From Nautilus pompilius (lineage: Eukaryota; Mollusca; Cephalopoda; Nautilida; Nautilidae), in contig JACATO010000321.1 in NCBI GenBank assembly GCA_018389105.1, forward strand, positions 252,501 to 316,500: 64,000 nt of DNA, written 5' to 3'. The notes under the pieces are model-generated. The model worked only from the letters and a program-made list of their open reading frames with translations. It was not told the origin of the DNA and did not search any database. Every line of letters starts with the position of its first letter. The stretch's first letter is position 1. Position numbers and translations under genes: made by a program. Shown here in pieces: positions 63,430-64,000 of the stretch.

Positions 63430-63605
63430 AGAGAAAAGGTTTTGGAACCGAAAGGTGATGGGTTCAAAGCCAACTCCAGCCCCACCAAAATAGTCCTCAG
63501 GACCTCACCTTGATCTTTGATCTTTGTAACAGTGAAAGAATACTGAAATGTAGATTCTCTGATTGGTAGTAGGGAAATTCCAGGACCAACCCAATCTGTT
63601 TTCAA
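63430..63605 (+). repeat. tRNA-like SINE, second type
   Basis: The B-box-like GATGGGTTCAAAGCC is followed by CCACCAAAATAGTCCTCAGG-ACC. This resembles the element at 37.88-38.08 kb. A GA tract lies immediately upstream. Confidence 0.45.
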
Positions 63606-64000
63606 AAAGAAAATGACCTATGCATTAAAAACTGCCAATTGTTTTTGATACATACGTTGGTATTCATATTTTTTAAAACCCCTCCCCAATGGCATTTTGT
63701 ATCATCTTCTGTCATATTTTGATTAGTTGTCATTCTCTTTTTTATAGAAAAAAATGTTCTTATGTATTTCCTTAAAACTGATGGGTGTTCAGGTGTGCAA
63801 AGGGTTGATATTCCAAAAATTGATACATGAGGATATATTAAAGGGAGTAATTAGCTGCTTTCTCTCACCTTGGCTGGGGTGGATGGTGTTGGGGGGTGAG
63901 TTCTGTTCAGGCGTTTTGTGAAGATGCTGGCACTGATAGATGTGCTGTCTATTGTTTAGACGCCGGATGAGATTGTATAGACGGTCGTATCAGTGGGTGT

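Larger units (their letters stand above)
59441..64000 (+). other. Start of the next intron (at least 4.56 kb)
   Basis: Donor GTAAGT at 59441. I searched for the next conserved block (a motif like IFCGCADGTVR) up to the end and did not find it. It contains C-rich and G-rich runs, a GC-rich block at 61.5-61.9 kb and tRNA-like SINE sequence near 63.5 kb. Stretches 59830-61450 and 62000-63400 hold nothing I can identify. Confidence 0.8.

Noticed and set aside
1..64000. CRISPR array, bacterial operon, riboswitch or true tRNA/rRNA gene
   Set aside because: The spliced exons and repeats show animal nuclear DNA. The tRNA-like boxes belong to SINE heads without a tRNA cloverleaf I can support.

Overview
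This is a window of animal nuclear DNA: AT-rich, mostly intronic, with a spliced gene on the + strand whose exons are 90-180 bp and lie up to ~23 kb apart. The exons encode an ordered, in-frame run of the N-terminal WD40 region of a WDR62/MAPKBP1-family protein (the JNK-scaffold and spindle-pole family; vertebrates have two paralogues, many invertebrates one). Six coding exons (22841-22932, 33730-33844, 45763-45855, 46047-46163, 48343-48438, 59258-59440) join without a frame break into about 231 residues. A seventh piece, the tail of an upstream coding exon, probably occupies bases 1-19. The gene starts before the window and continues past its end. Gene structure, large introns and dispersed tRNA-derived SINEs suggest a large-genome invertebrate, perhaps a mollusc or other lophotrochozoan; the taxon is inference only.

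Layout. 1-19: likely exon tail. 20-22840: a very long intron with a CpG-richer start, an almost complete hAT transposon (6214-8481, with 8-bp target duplications), a Tc1/mariner-like relic (about 17.1-17.8 kb) and several SINE copies. 22933-33729: an intron holding a cluster of three cut-and-paste elements in 4.4 kb: a Tigger/pogo element (25888-27729), a 430-bp MITE-like element (28718-29147) and a Tc1-like relic (about 29.16-30.1 kb). 33845-45762: an intron dominated by SINE copies and simple repeats. 45763-48438: three closely spaced exons. 48439-59257: an intron with a (TTA)n tract, a G-rich minisatellite (52310-52673) and more SINEs. 59258-59440: the longest exon, preceded by a (TG)n tract that abuts its acceptor. 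59441-64000: start of the next intron, with a GC-rich repeat-like block (61.5-61.9 kb).

I found no second host gene, no true tRNA or rRNA gene and no CRISPR array. Nearly all the longer single-frame ORFs are chance or repeat-driven. I see no convincing undescribed gene system. The points most worth a second look are the splice-site architecture (TG-repeat acceptor, tandem donor), the dispersed SINE family with a conserved 3' end, the transposon cluster, and the G-quadruplex-capable minisatellite.
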